Counted from the first letter of the stretch, positions 39,571 to 49,632 are shown. The stretch is DNA of 64,000 bases from Paenibacillus gyeongsangnamensis (GCF_027533625.1 NZ_JAQAGZ010000001.1:124001-188000), one strand, 5' to 3'. Program-made: numbers and translations. The notes: generated from the letters alone by a model not told the origin.

Positions 39571-41010
39571 ATGATGGCAGTTAAAATTGAAGAGGCGGTA
39601 AGAGTGACGCCTTCTGCGCGTCAGCTTTCCTGGCAGCAACTGGAGTTCTATGGTTTTATCCATTTCGGTATCAACACGTTTACAGGCAGGCAGTGGGGCT
39701 TCGGCAACGAAGACCCTGCCTTGTTCAATCCAACTGAATTTGATGCGTCTCAGTGGGTCAATGTATGCCGATCTGCCGGGATGACCGGCATCATCCTGAC
39801 GTGCAAGCATCACGACGGATTTTGCCTTTGGCCTTCCAGCTATACGAATCATTCCGTCAAATCCAGCCCCTGGAAGAACGGGCAAGGGGACATGGTCCGC
39901 GAGGTGGCGGATGCTTGTCGCGCTCAAGGATTGAAGTTTGGCGTCTATTTGTCTCCATGGGATCGTCATGAACCAAGTTATGGGGACAGTCCCGCCTATA
40001 ATGCGTATTTTCAGAACCAGCTGAGGGAGCTTCTTACGAACTATGGAGAGATCTTTTGCGTATGGTTCGACGGAGCATGCGGCGAAGGCAAGAATGGGAA
40101 GAGACAGCAGTATGATTGGGATGCTTATTATTCCCTTATTCGCGAGCTGCAGCCGAACGCCGTCATATCGATTTGTGGTCCTGACGTACGCTGGTGCGGC
40201 AATGAAGCCGGGCATATGCGGGTATCGGAGTGGAGCGTCGTGCCCGCTGTGATGAAAGATAACGAGAAAATTCAAGCGAACTCGCAAAAGGTTGATGACG
40301 ACGCGTTTTCAAAACGGATCGACACGAGGGAAGAGGATCTGGGAAGCCGGGAAGTTCTTGCCCGAGTGGACGAAGTGGTCTGGTATCCGTCGGAGGTGGA
40401 TACGTCCATCCGGCCGAAATGGTTTTATGATGCGGCCGACGATGATCAGGTAAAAACGGTCGATCAATTGATTGAGCTTTATGAGAAAATCGTCGGCGGC
40501 AATGCGTGCTTCCTTCTGAATCTCCCTCCGGATCGGCGAGGTCTGATCCATGAGAACGACGCTTGGAATATGGCTGAACTGGGACAAAAGCTTCGCAGCA
40601 CGTATGGAACGAACTTGGCTGCGGGGGCGAGCGTACGGGCTTCCCAAAGCGGAACGGGAGACGGAGATGCATCCTGCGTCCTGGATGGCCGATCCGTTAC
40701 GTTCTGGTCCCCTTCGGAAAAATTCGAGCCAGCCATACTTGAGTTTGATCTTGGCAGCGTCACGCTTTTCGATCGCATTGTGCTACAGGAGTACATCCGG
40801 TCCGGACAACGGATCGAACGCTTCCAATTGGAATGTAAAGAAAGGGACAAGGAGGTATGGAAGCCGCTATATGACGGGACGGTAATCGGCTATAAGAAAA
40901 TATGCCGATTGCATGCAACCGGCGCAAGATATATCCGGCTTCGGATTGCCGAATCCCGGTTGAACCCGATGATCAGCGGCTTCGGTGTTTATTGCAGTCA
41001 ACGTTCGTAA
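39571..41010 (+). CDS. GH29 alpha-L-fucosidase with C-terminal F5/8C-like domain
   Basis: A retaining alpha-L-fucosidase of 479 residues without a signal peptide, hence cytoplasmic. The barrel shows YGFIHFGINTFTGRQWG, ILTCKHHDGFCLWPS and VWFDGACGEG, where D167 is the nucleophile. The C-terminal ~130 residues (SCVLDGRSVTFWSPSEK, RLRIAESRLNP) form an F5/8 type C-like domain, common in GH29-B enzymes that take alpha-1,3/1,4-linked fucose. AGGAG precedes the ATG by seven bases. With the GH95 enzyme it gives two different fucosidase types in one locus. Its 3' end has a stray copy at 33893. Confidence 0.92.
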   Translation: MMAVKIEEAVRVTPSARQLSWQQLEFYGFIHFGINTFTGRQWGFGNEDPALFNPTEFDASQWVNVCRSAGMTGIILTCKHHDGFCLWPSSYTNHSVKSSPWKNGQGDMVREVADACRAQGLKFGVYLSPWDRHEPSYGDSPAYNAYFQNQLRELLTNYGEIFCVWFDGACGEGKNGKRQQYDWDAYYSLIRELQPNAVISICGPDVRWCGNEAGHMRVSEWSVVPAVMKDNEKIQANSQKVDDDAFSKRIDTREEDLGSREVLARVDEVVWYPSEVDTSIRPKWFYDAADDDQVKTVDQLIELYEKIVGGNACFLLNLPPDRRGLIHENDAWNMAELGQKLRSTYGTNLAAGASVRASQSGTGDGDASCVLDGRSVTFWSPSEKFEPAILEFDLGSVTLFDRIVLQEYIRSGQRIERFQLECKERDKEVWKPLYDGTVIGYKKICRLHATGARYIRLRIAESRLNPMISGFGVYCSQRS

Positions 41011-41015
41011 ACGAT

Positions 41016-41036
41016 TGTAAACGTTAGCCGTTTACA
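41016..41036. promoter_or_regulatory. Palindromic operator-like site
   Basis: TGTAAACG-TTAGC-CGTTTACA is a perfect 8-bp inverted repeat directly after the GH29 stop codon and 69 bp before the next start. A third half-site (CGTAAACG) lies just upstream. The shape suits a LacI-type regulator; no such regulator gene is in the window. Confidence 0.4.
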
Positions 41037-41104
41037 GTTGATCCCTTTGAATGAACATTGGTAAAAATATTTTAATTTCGGTAAATTCATGGAGGAATGG
41101 AATT

Positions 41105-42154
41105 ATGAGTAAAATCATGTTATTTGAAAACATGCTTCCTGCACCTAGAAACGGCGGTTTTAGGATGGATGGCTATTGGGTTTGGTGCGGTTCTGTTATA
41201 CAAGGTGAGGATAACAGATACCATATGTTTGCATCAAGATGGACCAAAGACCTGCCTATGCACCCAGGCTGGCTTGTTGCATCGGAGATTGTACGAGCTG
41301 TATCGGATACCCCCGAGGGACCTTACCGATTTGAAGAAGTTGTTTTGCCTTCCAGAGGAGCGGAATACTGGGACGGAAGAAGCACCCATAATCCGCAGAT
41401 TGTCAAGCATCAGGATACGTATATCCTATACTATATGGGCTCAACCCACCCATTTAAGGATGTATCACCAGATGAACAATTTGATCTTAATGATCCAAGG
41501 TGTATCGTGGCCCGATCAAATAAGCGGATAGGAATTGCCACTTCAAAGAGCGTTTTTGGACCTTGGGAGAGACTTGACAGCCCTATATTGCATCCAAGAC
41601 CTAGCAAGTTTGACAACTTTTTCACCTCCAATCCTGCACCATATATACATGAAGATGGCTCGGTGTTGCTTATATACAAGACTAGGACTTATAAGTCAAG
41701 GCCGTATCCGACTTTTTTGCATGGGGAAACCATGACCTTCGGAGTTGCACGTGCGAGTCATTATATGGGTCCTTATACTGCTTTATCGGATAAGACCATT
41801 TTCCCCGCAGAAAAATTTTGTTTGGAGGATCCGTTCATTTATCAAGTACCTGGCGGATATGAAATGATTGCCAAGGATATGAAAGGCAATATTTGCGGCG
41901 AGTATCATGGGGGGATCTTCGCTAGGTCGGCAGATGGTGTGAACTGGGAAGCTTTTGAAGGGCAAAAAGCATATTCGCGCACGATCAAGTGGGATGACGG
42001 AACGGAGCAGGTGATGGGAAGCCTGGAAAGGCCATTTATCTTATTTCAGGATCTTAAGCCGACCCATATGTTTTTTGCGACAGCAGACGGTCCCGGTGAA
42101 TTTACAAACGCATCAAATACATGGAACATGGTTATACCTTTGAAACAGGATTAA
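41105..42154 (+). CDS. GH43/GH117-like five-bladed propeller hydrolase
   Basis: A protein of 349 residues without a signal peptide. It shows the beta-propeller pattern of GH43-related enzymes: YWVWCGSVIQGEDNRYHMF, THNPQIVKHQDTYILYYMG, CLEDPFIYQVPGGYEMIAKD. Candidate acidic residues are in the first blade and in LEDPFIY. The exact family (GH43, GH117, GH130 or an unassigned relative) cannot be fixed from sequence alone, nor can the bond it cleaves. ATG 41105 is chosen for the GGAGG eight bases upstream; an in-frame ATG at 41051 has none. It lies between the GH29 gene and the decayed PL8-like gene. Confidence 0.72.
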   Translation: MSKIMLFENMLPAPRNGGFRMDGYWVWCGSVIQGEDNRYHMFASRWTKDLPMHPGWLVASEIVRAVSDTPEGPYRFEEVVLPSRGAEYWDGRSTHNPQIVKHQDTYILYYMGSTHPFKDVSPDEQFDLNDPRCIVARSNKRIGIATSKSVFGPWERLDSPILHPRPSKFDNFFTSNPAPYIHEDGSVLLIYKTRTYKSRPYPTFLHGETMTFGVARASHYMGPYTALSDKTIFPAEKFCLEDPFIYQVPGGYEMIAKDMKGNICGEYHGGIFARSADGVNWEAFEGQKAYSRTIKWDDGTEQVMGSLERPFILFQDLKPTHMFFATADGPGEFTNASNTWNMVIPLKQD

Positions 42155-42203
42155 TTTTAGATAAAAACAGAAGCACAGGAAGAAGCGACGAAGGAGGAGA
42201 GAT

Positions 42204-43955
42204 ATGAATAATTATATAAATGCTGAGCTAATACCTGAGTCCTATTGGAGCAGCGCCTTGGAATGCAGCGAATGTGTTCATAAACTAAGCAAGAACACAG
42301 CCGATTTGAATTTTAAAAAAAGTCAAGCTTTAAAATATTTACGCAGGCAAATTGCGCGCACCCCTTTTCGCGCTAATACCTATATGGGTTATCGTGAGCA
42401 CGACCATTATATAGCACAGCTCAAGGAAGATGGTCGCTTTGCGGATTTGAGTGATTCCTTTGAAGATATCTTTGCTGCCATCATGCGGCTGACTGCGATT
42501 TCGGAAGCATTCCATTGGTCCCGTGAAAAACCGCTGAATGATGAACATTTGAAATGCAGGATTTTTAAAGGCATTACTTATTATTGTCAATTGGAAGCTG
42601 ACAGGACGGGGTTCTTTGTTAACGGAAGAGCAGCTGAAAGAAATGAACGATCTTCTGGGTAAAAAAGATATCCAGAGGATGGACGGCTATCCTTCAGGTT
42701 ATTACAAAGGGGTACGCTACTTCTGGAACAATGACGATTTAATCAAGAAAACCAATAAGCTGTATTTTTACGTAAACATGGCTTCAAATCGTTGCGGCGG
42801 TGTAGAATTCGCTCATACGATGGCGGATAAGCTTAACTTATTTACAGCGGACGGTTCCTATGTCATAGCCCGAGACGGCGATGAATGGGCAAAAAGCAAA
42901 GGGGCCTGGGAAATAACCTCCTTGCCCGGAATAACAGCGCGCCACGTAAAGACGGCAATGCTTGTGCCCGAGACGAACTGGTCTGGTTATAACAGTATTC
43001 ATCCTTATGCGGGGGGCGTTGCCCGGGGTGAGAATGGTGCGGCAGCCTTTATATTTGAGAAGGATGATGAGAGGAAACCGGACGGGGGCGGTGTTAAACA
43101 TCTTCAATCGAATAAAGAGATTTTTGGTCTAAAAGCATATAAGAGCTATTTTATCATGGAAGATACGATTGTCTGCCTTGGCGCGGGGATATCGGATCAG
43201 CAGCCGGATTTGGGCAGCGAGATCCGGACTACGATTAATCAGACGAAGTGGGCTACGGATATCTTATATCATAAGTCTGGGAAATCTACCACCGAGACTT
43301 TCAGGACGGACAATAAATATGTACACGAAACATTGAAAGGGTGCGAGTCCGGCAACGATATTCCGTGGGTAAAGCAGAATGGGATTCTGTATGCGATATT
43401 TCCGGAACTACCTCCGGGGAGATCGTCATGTTGGCGGAGGAAAGGAAGACGCATTGGGAATTGTTGAACTTTACAAATCGTGAAGCGGATAATGAATATT
43501 TAAAAATTTTTCAGTTATGGGTGAATCATGGATCGTCGCCTGTTGAAAGCAAGTATTCGTATTTAATGTACGTCGGTGATCAACAACCGCAAACGTATCT
43601 GGACTCAAATCCTGTTAACATCATATCCAACACGACTAGACTGCAGGCTTTAGCAAATAATGATAATAGCATAATTCAGGCCGTGTTCTATGATCATGAG
43701 GCTGTTTGCATAACGGATACGTTGAATATGAAGGTTTCTAAACCTGCTGTAGTCATGCTGGAACAACAACGAGAAGAGCTGTTTGTAACAGTAAGCGATC
43801 CTTACCAAGACGCAAATTTGGAAGAAATCATCGTTTATTTAACCATACCGGTTAAGGGTGAAGGCACTGCCATTGAAAATGAATGGTATGCGGTTCCAAT
43901 AAAACTGCCAGGAACACCTGAGATTGGCAAGCCAAAAACAGTCGTTTTGAAATTC
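42204..43955 (+). pseudogene. Decayed paralog of the PL8-like lyase at 3782
   Basis: The start is intact (GGAGGAG, ATG 42204) and the first ~135 codons follow the gene at 3782 closely (ELIPESYWSSALEC). At about 42610 some 690 bp are missing compared with that gene: EADRTG jumps to LTEEQLKEMN in another frame. This removes the region with N223, H280 and Y289. A second lesion, one base lost near 43408 (GAACATACA to GAACTACC), shifts the frame again. The 3' end stops at KTVVLKF and runs into a regulator fragment. It cannot make an active lyase. It proves that the PL8-like gene was duplicated in this locus. Confidence 0.9.
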
Positions 43956-45011
43956 AGGGAGGCTTACGCCTGTCGCAGATGGAGGAGAAGCGGGAGCTTC
44001 TATATCCGCAAACCAACGGTTGGGTACATCTTGGGGTGATCGCGCTGCGTATTTGCGACCTCTCGGCAACAGAGTATTTAGAGAAAGATAAAGAATTGCT
44101 CCTGTTCGCCATTAGTAATATTGCTTCCGAGACGTTTTCGGAATCGTTCAGCTTGACTCCCGTTGTGAAAGGCGAGTTTCAGATTACGGTCATCGGTACG
44201 ACCCTGCGCGATAACGATGAGATCAAGAATAGCTGGTATGAGCTTGCCGAACGATTGCAATTCTTGGTGCTTAGCTACTTGCGTTTATCCACCCAGATCG
44301 GAATCAGCGGCGTGTACACTTCCGTAGGACAGCTTGAAAAAGCGGTAAACGAGGCCAAGGAAGCGATGTTCTTCAATGAAGGCTACGAACAGGAATCCAT
44401 CGTTTTTTATGAGGATGCGCGGTTGGAACAAGAGGGAGCACGCGTATTCCGGTATCCGAATCAACGAGCATCCGATGGAACAGCAGACACGAATGTTGTT
44501 CTTGTGCCGGCTGCTCGCGCAGTTGATCAAGCATCCCCAGGATGCTGGCATGTCTTCAGGGCAGCTCTCGGACCATCGCCTCATCAAGCGAATGCAGGAG
44601 CTGACAAACCGCGGAGAGATGGAACGCTGGTTCCAGCTCCATATATTACAGCCGGTCATGGATTGGATGGATCAAATTCGCAGCCAGAAGTCGAAGTCTA
44701 TCTCGCAAGCAATACTGCAATATATCGAGAGTGAGTACGATACAGATTTAACACTTGAGAGCATCGCGTCGCAACTGCACTACCACCACAAATATTTGAG
44801 CAAGGTGTCCCATCTGGAAACAGGTGTGACCTTTAGCGATTATTTGACGCGCTATCGCATCATGAGTGCAAAGAAGCTGCTGCTCGAGACCGATCTTCTC
44901 GTGGGTGAGATTGCGGAGCGTATGCAGTTTGGGAACTCATCGAATTTCATTCGCGCCTTTAAGCGTGAAGAAGGAATGACCCCGAAGCAATACAGGGATC
45001 AGTTTACGTAG
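43956..45011 (+). pseudogene. AraC/YesN-like regulator, truncated and frameshifted
   Basis: Sequence joined directly to the end of the PL8 remnant encodes the middle and C-terminus of a large AraC-type regulator. NGWVHLGVIALRIC to FYEDARLEQEGARVFRYP is in one frame. From about 44455 the other frame takes over (NEHPMEQQTRMLFLCRLL) and ends in a full HTH_18 domain (SIASQLHYHHKYLSKV; MQFGNSSNFIRAFKREEGMT). The N-terminal sensor is missing. The HTH half might still be expressed, but the gene as a whole is broken. Confidence 0.8.
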
Positions 45012-45082
45012 CAAGGATACAACATTATCTTTTGAACAGCTCGTTCAGAACAGGGGTTTCTTGAGAAAGAAGTTGATATTTA

Positions 45083-45096
45083 TGAAAGCGCTTTAT
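45083..45096. promoter_or_regulatory. CcpA cre-like operator
   Basis: TGAAAGCGCTTTAT matches 12 of 14 positions of the optimal TGAAAGCGCTTTCA. It lies about 120 bp before the parvulin-like gene and suggests glucose repression of the operon beginning there. Confidence 0.5.
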
Positions 45097-45218
45097 CCGT
45101 TTATGAGTAAGGGATAACATATTTGCGAAACTTGAAGGTAACGCGCATTAGTAATATCTTAGCAGTTGCACTCCCAAGGAATGCGGCTCCCAACCTACTT
45201 TCGGGGATGATCTCGGAT

Positions 45219-46301
45219 ATGAAAAGACAAAAGCGCAAAAAATGGATCGTATTTGGAATCCTTTGTTTTATCTTTATTGCTACGTTTCTGGCCGCCGTCT
45301 TAAAGGCGCCCCGTTCTCAAGATAGCTCTGACATCGCTTTGATTAATGGGGAGCCTATCAATGAACGAGAATTTCAAATGGTGCTGCAGGAACAGAAGGC
45401 AGGAGTCCTGCAATATTTTCATGATACTTACCATATTACGGTAAATGGGCAATCTTGGACAACTCCCATTAACGGGGAAATCCCGATCGATGTGGCTAAA
45501 ACAAGAGCGATGAAAGCAATGATTGGCATCAAAATGCAACAAATTCTGATGAAAACCGAAGGGATTACAGACAACATTAGCTACAGTCATTTTTTGAGCC
45601 AGTTGGAGAAAGAGAATGCGAGAAGAAAGGCGACCGTCGCTGCAGGCAAGCCGATTTACGGACCGCAGGTATTTGACGCTTCGACATATTATCCCTATTT
45701 GTTTTCCAATCAGGTGATTGCCCTTAAACAAAAACTGGTTGCAAAAGAATGGCACGCATCCGACGAGCAGCTGCAGGATTATTACAATTCGGTGAAAGAA
45801 AAAGCATTCAGGATAGCAGATAATGTTAGCGTTCAACAGCTTACGATCGACTACGGGGGGAACTCCGCGGAAAACTTTGGGGATAAAGCAGAGGACTTGA
45901 AGTCCGCACTAAGCAAGCTGGAGCAGGACCCAACGAACGGTGATAAGATGGACCGGGCGGAGGCCTATGCGAAGAAGGTTGGATGGAGTGTAAAGCAGGA
46001 TGAAGAAGTCTACACTGTTCAGGACATGAGGGGCCTTTCGGAGGAAAATTATGGTTTGGCGGAAGCGGTTTCCACATTGAAACCGGGTAAGATCAGCCAA
46101 CCCATTTTCTTCGGCACGGCCGCACACATTATTAAGGTGTTGGATCGCAAAGCCATGGGATACCAGAATTTTAACGAAGTCAAAGACAATGTACGCCAGA
46201 GATACGTCGACACGCAGTATGCCGGTTTGGTGGATCAGTTGTCTGGACAAGCGAAGGTGGTGCTGAACCGTAAGCTTTACGACCGTTTACAAATGCAATA
46301 A
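45219..46301 (+). CDS. Membrane-anchored parvulin-like peptidyl-prolyl isomerase
   Basis: A protein of 360 residues with one N-terminal membrane helix (WIVFGILCFIFIATFLAAVL) after a Lys/Arg-rich start, and a large outer part. It follows the SurA/PrsA pattern: an N-terminal helical chaperone domain (LINGEPINEREFQMVLQEQ) and a C-terminal parvulin-like domain (LKPGKISQPIFFGTAAHIIKVLDRK). It would help fold secreted enzymes outside the membrane. Start uncertain: ATG 45219 has GGGGATGA upstream, ATG 45207 and TTG 45123 are possible. It may serve the secreted lyases and beta-helix protein next to it. Confidence 0.78.
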   Translation: MKRQKRKKWIVFGILCFIFIATFLAAVLKAPRSQDSSDIALINGEPINEREFQMVLQEQKAGVLQYFHDTYHITVNGQSWTTPINGEIPIDVAKTRAMKAMIGIKMQQILMKTEGITDNISYSHFLSQLEKENARRKATVAAGKPIYGPQVFDASTYYPYLFSNQVIALKQKLVAKEWHASDEQLQDYYNSVKEKAFRIADNVSVQQLTIDYGGNSAENFGDKAEDLKSALSKLEQDPTNGDKMDRAEAYAKKVGWSVKQDEEVYTVQDMRGLSEENYGLAEAVSTLKPGKISQPIFFGTAAHIIKVLDRKAMGYQNFNEVKDNVRQRYVDTQYAGLVDQLSGQAKVVLNRKLYDRLQMQ

Positions 46302-46422
46302 GAGAATATTCACCACTACGGGGATAGGCCGCATTTCAGTACAGCGTTCGATTGGGCGTCTTACCCAAAGAACCGAAAGTGATGAAGATGCGGGACCAAT
46401 ATGGTTGCCTGAGGCTAATGGA

Positions 46423-46638
46423 CCTAAAACTTCAAGAGTAAAGGGGACTAAGTTAAGGGGGGGGTTGATATGTAATTATCTGAATTGGGTTCCAATGAGC
46501 AAACATACTACTCCAGGGGCTGCGATACGGCCTAAAACTTCAAAAGTAAAAGGGCCAACGGAGTTAAGGGGGGTGGAAATGTAATTATTCTGAATTGAGC
46601 TCCAATGAGAAAATATACTACTCCAGGGGATGCGATAC
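46423..46638 (+). repeat. 108-bp tandem direct repeat in a gene leader
   Basis: Two head-to-tail copies (46423-46530 and 46531-46638), each from CCTAAAACTTCAA to TGCGATAC. Shared blocks include GTTAAGGGGGG, ATGTAATTAT, CTGAATTG and ACTACTCCAGGGG. The copies differ at about a tenth of positions, so the duplication is not very recent. They end 63 bp before the beta-helix start. No known riboswitch is recognised. Confidence 0.85.
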
Positions 46639-46701
46639 AGCACGGCTTATGATGAATTAAGCATAAAACTAAGGTATGGAAAAAAGGAGGCTAAGCAAAT
46701 T

Positions 46702-48207
46702 ATGAAAAGGATTAGAATCGTTTGGTGTGTCTTGGCTGCGTTGGTGTTGGTACTGGGATTGTTGCCGGCCCAGGTGCCGTTTCTTTCCTCTCTGAAGGTA
46801 CAAGCAGCAGGGACGACTTATTATGTGGATTCCGTTGGTGGAAGCGACAGCAATAACGGGACAAGTTCCAGCACCCCGTGGCAAACGTTGACTAAAGTGA
46901 ACAGTAATACCTTCGTTGCAGGGGATAAAATTTTATTCAAAGCGGGCTCGTCTTGGACCGGGCAATTAGCGCCACAAGGATCGGGGAACAGCGTAAGCCC
47001 GATCATCATCGACATGTACGGTTCGGGGAATAAACCGATCATAAATAGCGACGGGACGGTAACGGCTACGCTGTACTTACACAACCAGCAGTACTGGGAA
47101 ATCAATAATTTGGAAATCACCAATTTGACCAATGGAACAACCATGGCGCGACGTGGCATCAATGTGACTGCACAAGATGCGGGAACAGTCAATCACATTT
47201 ACGTTCAAAATACGTATGTGCACGATGTGAATGGCGACTTGTCAACCACAGCTATTGCTAAAACTTCGGGGGGCATTTTCTTTGAAGTGACGGGCAGTAC
47301 GGTTCAAACCTATTTCAACGACATCCAGATATCAAACAATACGATTAAAAATATTGACGGGGTAGGAATTGAAACCAAATCGTCGAGTTCGAAAGCAACT
47401 GGAGTTCTAGTTCAAAACAATTATTTGGAAAAATGCGCTAAAGACGGAATGATAATAAGGGAAACCCAAAATGCGCTTGTCCAATATAATACTATCAATA
47501 ATTCTGCTACAAAGCTGAATGGCGCCGGTGCTTGGCCATGGAATTCGGATAATACCGTCTTTCAATTCAATGAAGCCTATAATACCGTATTAGTAAGTGG
47601 CGGATTTGACGGCGCTGGTTTCGATGCCGATTATAATTGCAACGGAACGGTGTTTCAATATAATTATTCGCATGATAATCAGGGTGCCGCTTTCGAAATT
47701 ATGAGAAAATACAATAAAGATGTAACGATCCGGTACAATATCTCGCAAAACGATGCAGCTTTTTTAAACTACGGATTTCCAGATACGAATGTAACCAATG
47801 CGCAAGTCTACAATAATGTTTTTTATACAAAATCAGGCATCAACCCTAAAATCATTGTTTCGAATTCTGCCATTGCCACTACATTCAGCAACAATATCTT
47901 TGACGTACAAGGAACGGCGTCTTGGGGCTCAGGGATTGGCAGCACATCCTCTTTAACCAATAATATATTCTATGGCGGCATTACACCAAAAGGGACGAAT
48001 TACTTGACGTCAGACCCGCTATTTGTGAATCCGGGCAACGGCAGCACAGGTATTCATACAGTAGATGGATATCAATTGCGAACGGGATCGCCCGCTCTGA
48101 GCAGCGGCGTACTCATATCTAATAACGGCGGACAGGATTATTGGGGGAATTCGGTTTCGTCTAGTACTGCGCCAAACATTGGAGCTTATAACGGTGCTGG
48201 GCGTTAG
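46702..48207 (+). CDS. Secreted right-handed beta-helix protein
   Basis: A protein of 501 residues with a signal peptide (basic start, VLAALVLVLGLLPA core, cleavage near VQAAG). The mature N-terminus TTYYVDSVGGSDSNNGTSS is the start of the parallel beta-helix family that includes PL6/PL9-like lyases. Repeated turns such as NNTIKNIDGVGIETKS and FQYNYSHDNQG follow. It probably cleaves or binds an acidic polysaccharide outside the cell; the catalytic residues are not identifiable. AAGGAGG lies 11 bases before ATG 46702. The tandem repeat forms its upstream leader. Confidence 0.82.
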   Translation: MKRIRIVWCVLAALVLVLGLLPAQVPFLSSLKVQAAGTTYYVDSVGGSDSNNGTSSSTPWQTLTKVNSNTFVAGDKILFKAGSSWTGQLAPQGSGNSVSPIIIDMYGSGNKPIINSDGTVTATLYLHNQQYWEINNLEITNLTNGTTMARRGINVTAQDAGTVNHIYVQNTYVHDVNGDLSTTAIAKTSGGIFFEVTGSTVQTYFNDIQISNNTIKNIDGVGIETKSSSSKATGVLVQNNYLEKCAKDGMIIRETQNALVQYNTINNSATKLNGAGAWPWNSDNTVFQFNEAYNTVLVSGGFDGAGFDADYNCNGTVFQYNYSHDNQGAAFEIMRKYNKDVTIRYNISQNDAAFLNYGFPDTNVTNAQVYNNVFYTKSGINPKIIVSNSAIATTFSNNIFDVQGTASWGSGIGSTSSLTNNIFYGGITPKGTNYLTSDPLFVNPGNGSTGIHTVDGYQLRTGSPALSSGVLISNNGGQDYWGNSVSSSTAPNIGAYNGAGR

Positions 48208-48239
48208 TTTTATCATCAACAAGACAGCACTGGAGACAA

Positions 48240-48350
48240 AGGCAGCGATAATACTTTCTCAGCCGGACGGAGTGAACGGGCGGTTACGTTAAGCTAAACG
48301 CTACGGACAAACTATCGGGTGTAGTGAAAGACGGAGTATTGTCTGAATAG
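48240..48350 (+). pseudogene. Scrap of an Ig-like (OmpL47-type) domain
   Basis: Pieces in two frames, ERAVTLS, NATDKLSGVVKDG and KTEYCLN, together resemble the VTLSATDNLSGVAKTEYSLNG core of OmpL47-like domains common in secreted Paenibacillus enzymes. The frames are broken and no start exists. Remnant only. Confidence 0.4.
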
Positions 48351-48387
48351 CGGATTCACTTGGCAGCAGAGAAAGCCGAATTTTGCG

Positions 48388-48423
48388 CGGGAGGGATTCC
48401 TTTCTCCCTCCCGACTATCTTTA
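48388..48423 (+). terminator. Terminator-like hairpin
   Basis: CGGGAGGG (48388-48395) pairs with CCCTCCCG (48406-48413), loop ten, followed by ACTATCTTTA. Moderate terminator for the beta-helix gene. Confidence 0.55.
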
Positions 48424-48600
48424 AAATACAAATGGAACCAATTGAAAAAAAGGTTTTGGGGTCTGGTTACATCGGATCGCGTTCATATCGTCAAAACTGG
48501 ATTTTTATATTCTTATTAAAAGCATAATTCGAGCGAATAGTGTGTCTTTACTCGGCGGTCCGGAACGGCGGATGCCTGTTTGTCCGAAAGCAGGCAGCTA

Positions 48601-49509
48601 TCAGATATTCGTATGCCGCCTTTCCTGACGGTACGCTTGCGGACTCTGTCCTGCGGCTTTACGGAAAGCGCGGCTGAACTCGCTAAGCTCGCCATAGCCT
48701 ACTAGCTGCGAGATTTCGCCGACGGGCCAAGAGGTCTGAACCAGCAGCTCTTTGGCGAGCCGGATCCGGTAGTTCCGCAAATACTGGGCGGGCGGTTGAC
48801 CGAGAGCCATCCGGAACAAATGGCTGAAATGGCTCGGACTCAAATAGACATGGGCGGCCAGCTTCTCAAGCGGGATTGTTTCCTGTACATGCTCCTGCAT
48901 ATAAGTGCAGGCTTTTACAATACGGGGATCGATGACAGGCGGCTGATCCGGCATTTGCGGCAGCAGCAGCGACAATAATTGCGCAAACCATTGATGCAAG
49001 GCTCCTTGAACGCGGAGCAGCGCAAGTGAAACGGTCAGGTCCGGCGCCATCCCCCTGTTTTCATCGGCGGTATGGTGTTCATTCCGTTCATACAGTGCGA
49101 CAAATTGCTCGAACAAGCCGACCGATTCCATCCAGAGGGCGGAAAGCCCATTGAACTCAGCGCCGTCGGAGACGGCTGTCATCTTCGGGAACGGATATAA
49201 CTCATGGAAATCGAACGGTCCCAGCTTCACAGTACAGCTGAGCGCTAAGTAACGAACGCTAGAGTCGGCTTCCGACGGATGGAGCTGATAAGGAACGCCG
49301 GGTGGGAACACAACTAGGTCACCCTTGTGGATCATGTGACGTTCTTCCTCGATTTGAATGGTACGAGTGCCGTCCAGTACGAGCCAGAAGACCGGGAATG
49401 GACTGGTGACAGGACCGAAGCTGAAATCATGCGGCTTATCCATATGCCGAATCCATCTGGGCTGGAGACTAAATTCGAGTCTTTGTGCATGAGGATGCAG
49501 GATAAACAT
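48601..49509 (-). CDS. AraC family transcriptional regulator
   Basis: A 302-residue regulator. The cupin domain shows RTIQIEEERHMIHKGDLVVF and PPGVPYQLHPSEAD; the HTH_18 end has LAAHVYLSPSHFSHLFRMAL and VGYGELSEFSRAFRKAAGQS. GGAG lies 11 bases before the ATG. It is divergent from the SBP-GH3 operon with 155 bp between. The first 90 bp of that gap is repeated before the sulfatase gene at 53.4 kb, so this protein may control both operons. Confidence 0.9.
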   Translation of the reverse strand: MFILHPHAQRLEFSLQPRWIRHMDKPHDFSFGPVTSPFPVFWLVLDGTRTIQIEEERHMIHKGDLVVFPPGVPYQLHPSEADSSVRYLALSCTVKLGPFDFHELYPFPKMTAVSDGAEFNGLSALWMESVGLFEQFVALYERNEHHTADENRGMAPDLTVSLALLRVQGALHQWFAQLLSLLLPQMPDQPPVIDPRIVKACTYMQEHVQETIPLEKLAAHVYLSPSHFSHLFRMALGQPPAQYLRNYRIRLAKELLVQTSWPVGEISQLVGYGELSEFSRAFRKAAGQSPQAYRQERRHTNI

Positions 49510-49526
49510 CGGCGGGCCGCTCCTTC

Positions 49527-49616
49527 GCCTTCATCGTAAGAATTGTCAAATCTATCGTCAATTTTGCCATGGGATCGAAATGATGTAAATAGTATTCTTA
49601 AAATGGAGATGAGAGA
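49527..49616 (+). repeat. 90-bp regulatory repeat, copy 1
   Basis: This stretch is about 88 percent identical to 53413-53502. Shared parts include TTCATCGTAAGAATTGTCAAA, ATCGTCAATTTT, CATGGGAT and GTATTCTT-AAATGGAGA. Both copies lie right upstream of an operon and next to a divergent gene. A regulator site plus promoter is the best reading. Confidence 0.8.
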
Positions 49617-49632
49617 TATCAGGCATGCAACG

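Noticed and set aside
39430-40287. Long minus-strand open frame (285 codons) across the GH29 start
   Set aside because: It overlaps the well-supported GH29 and SBP genes, its translation has no motif, and no ribosome-binding site is seen. A shadow of the coding strand.
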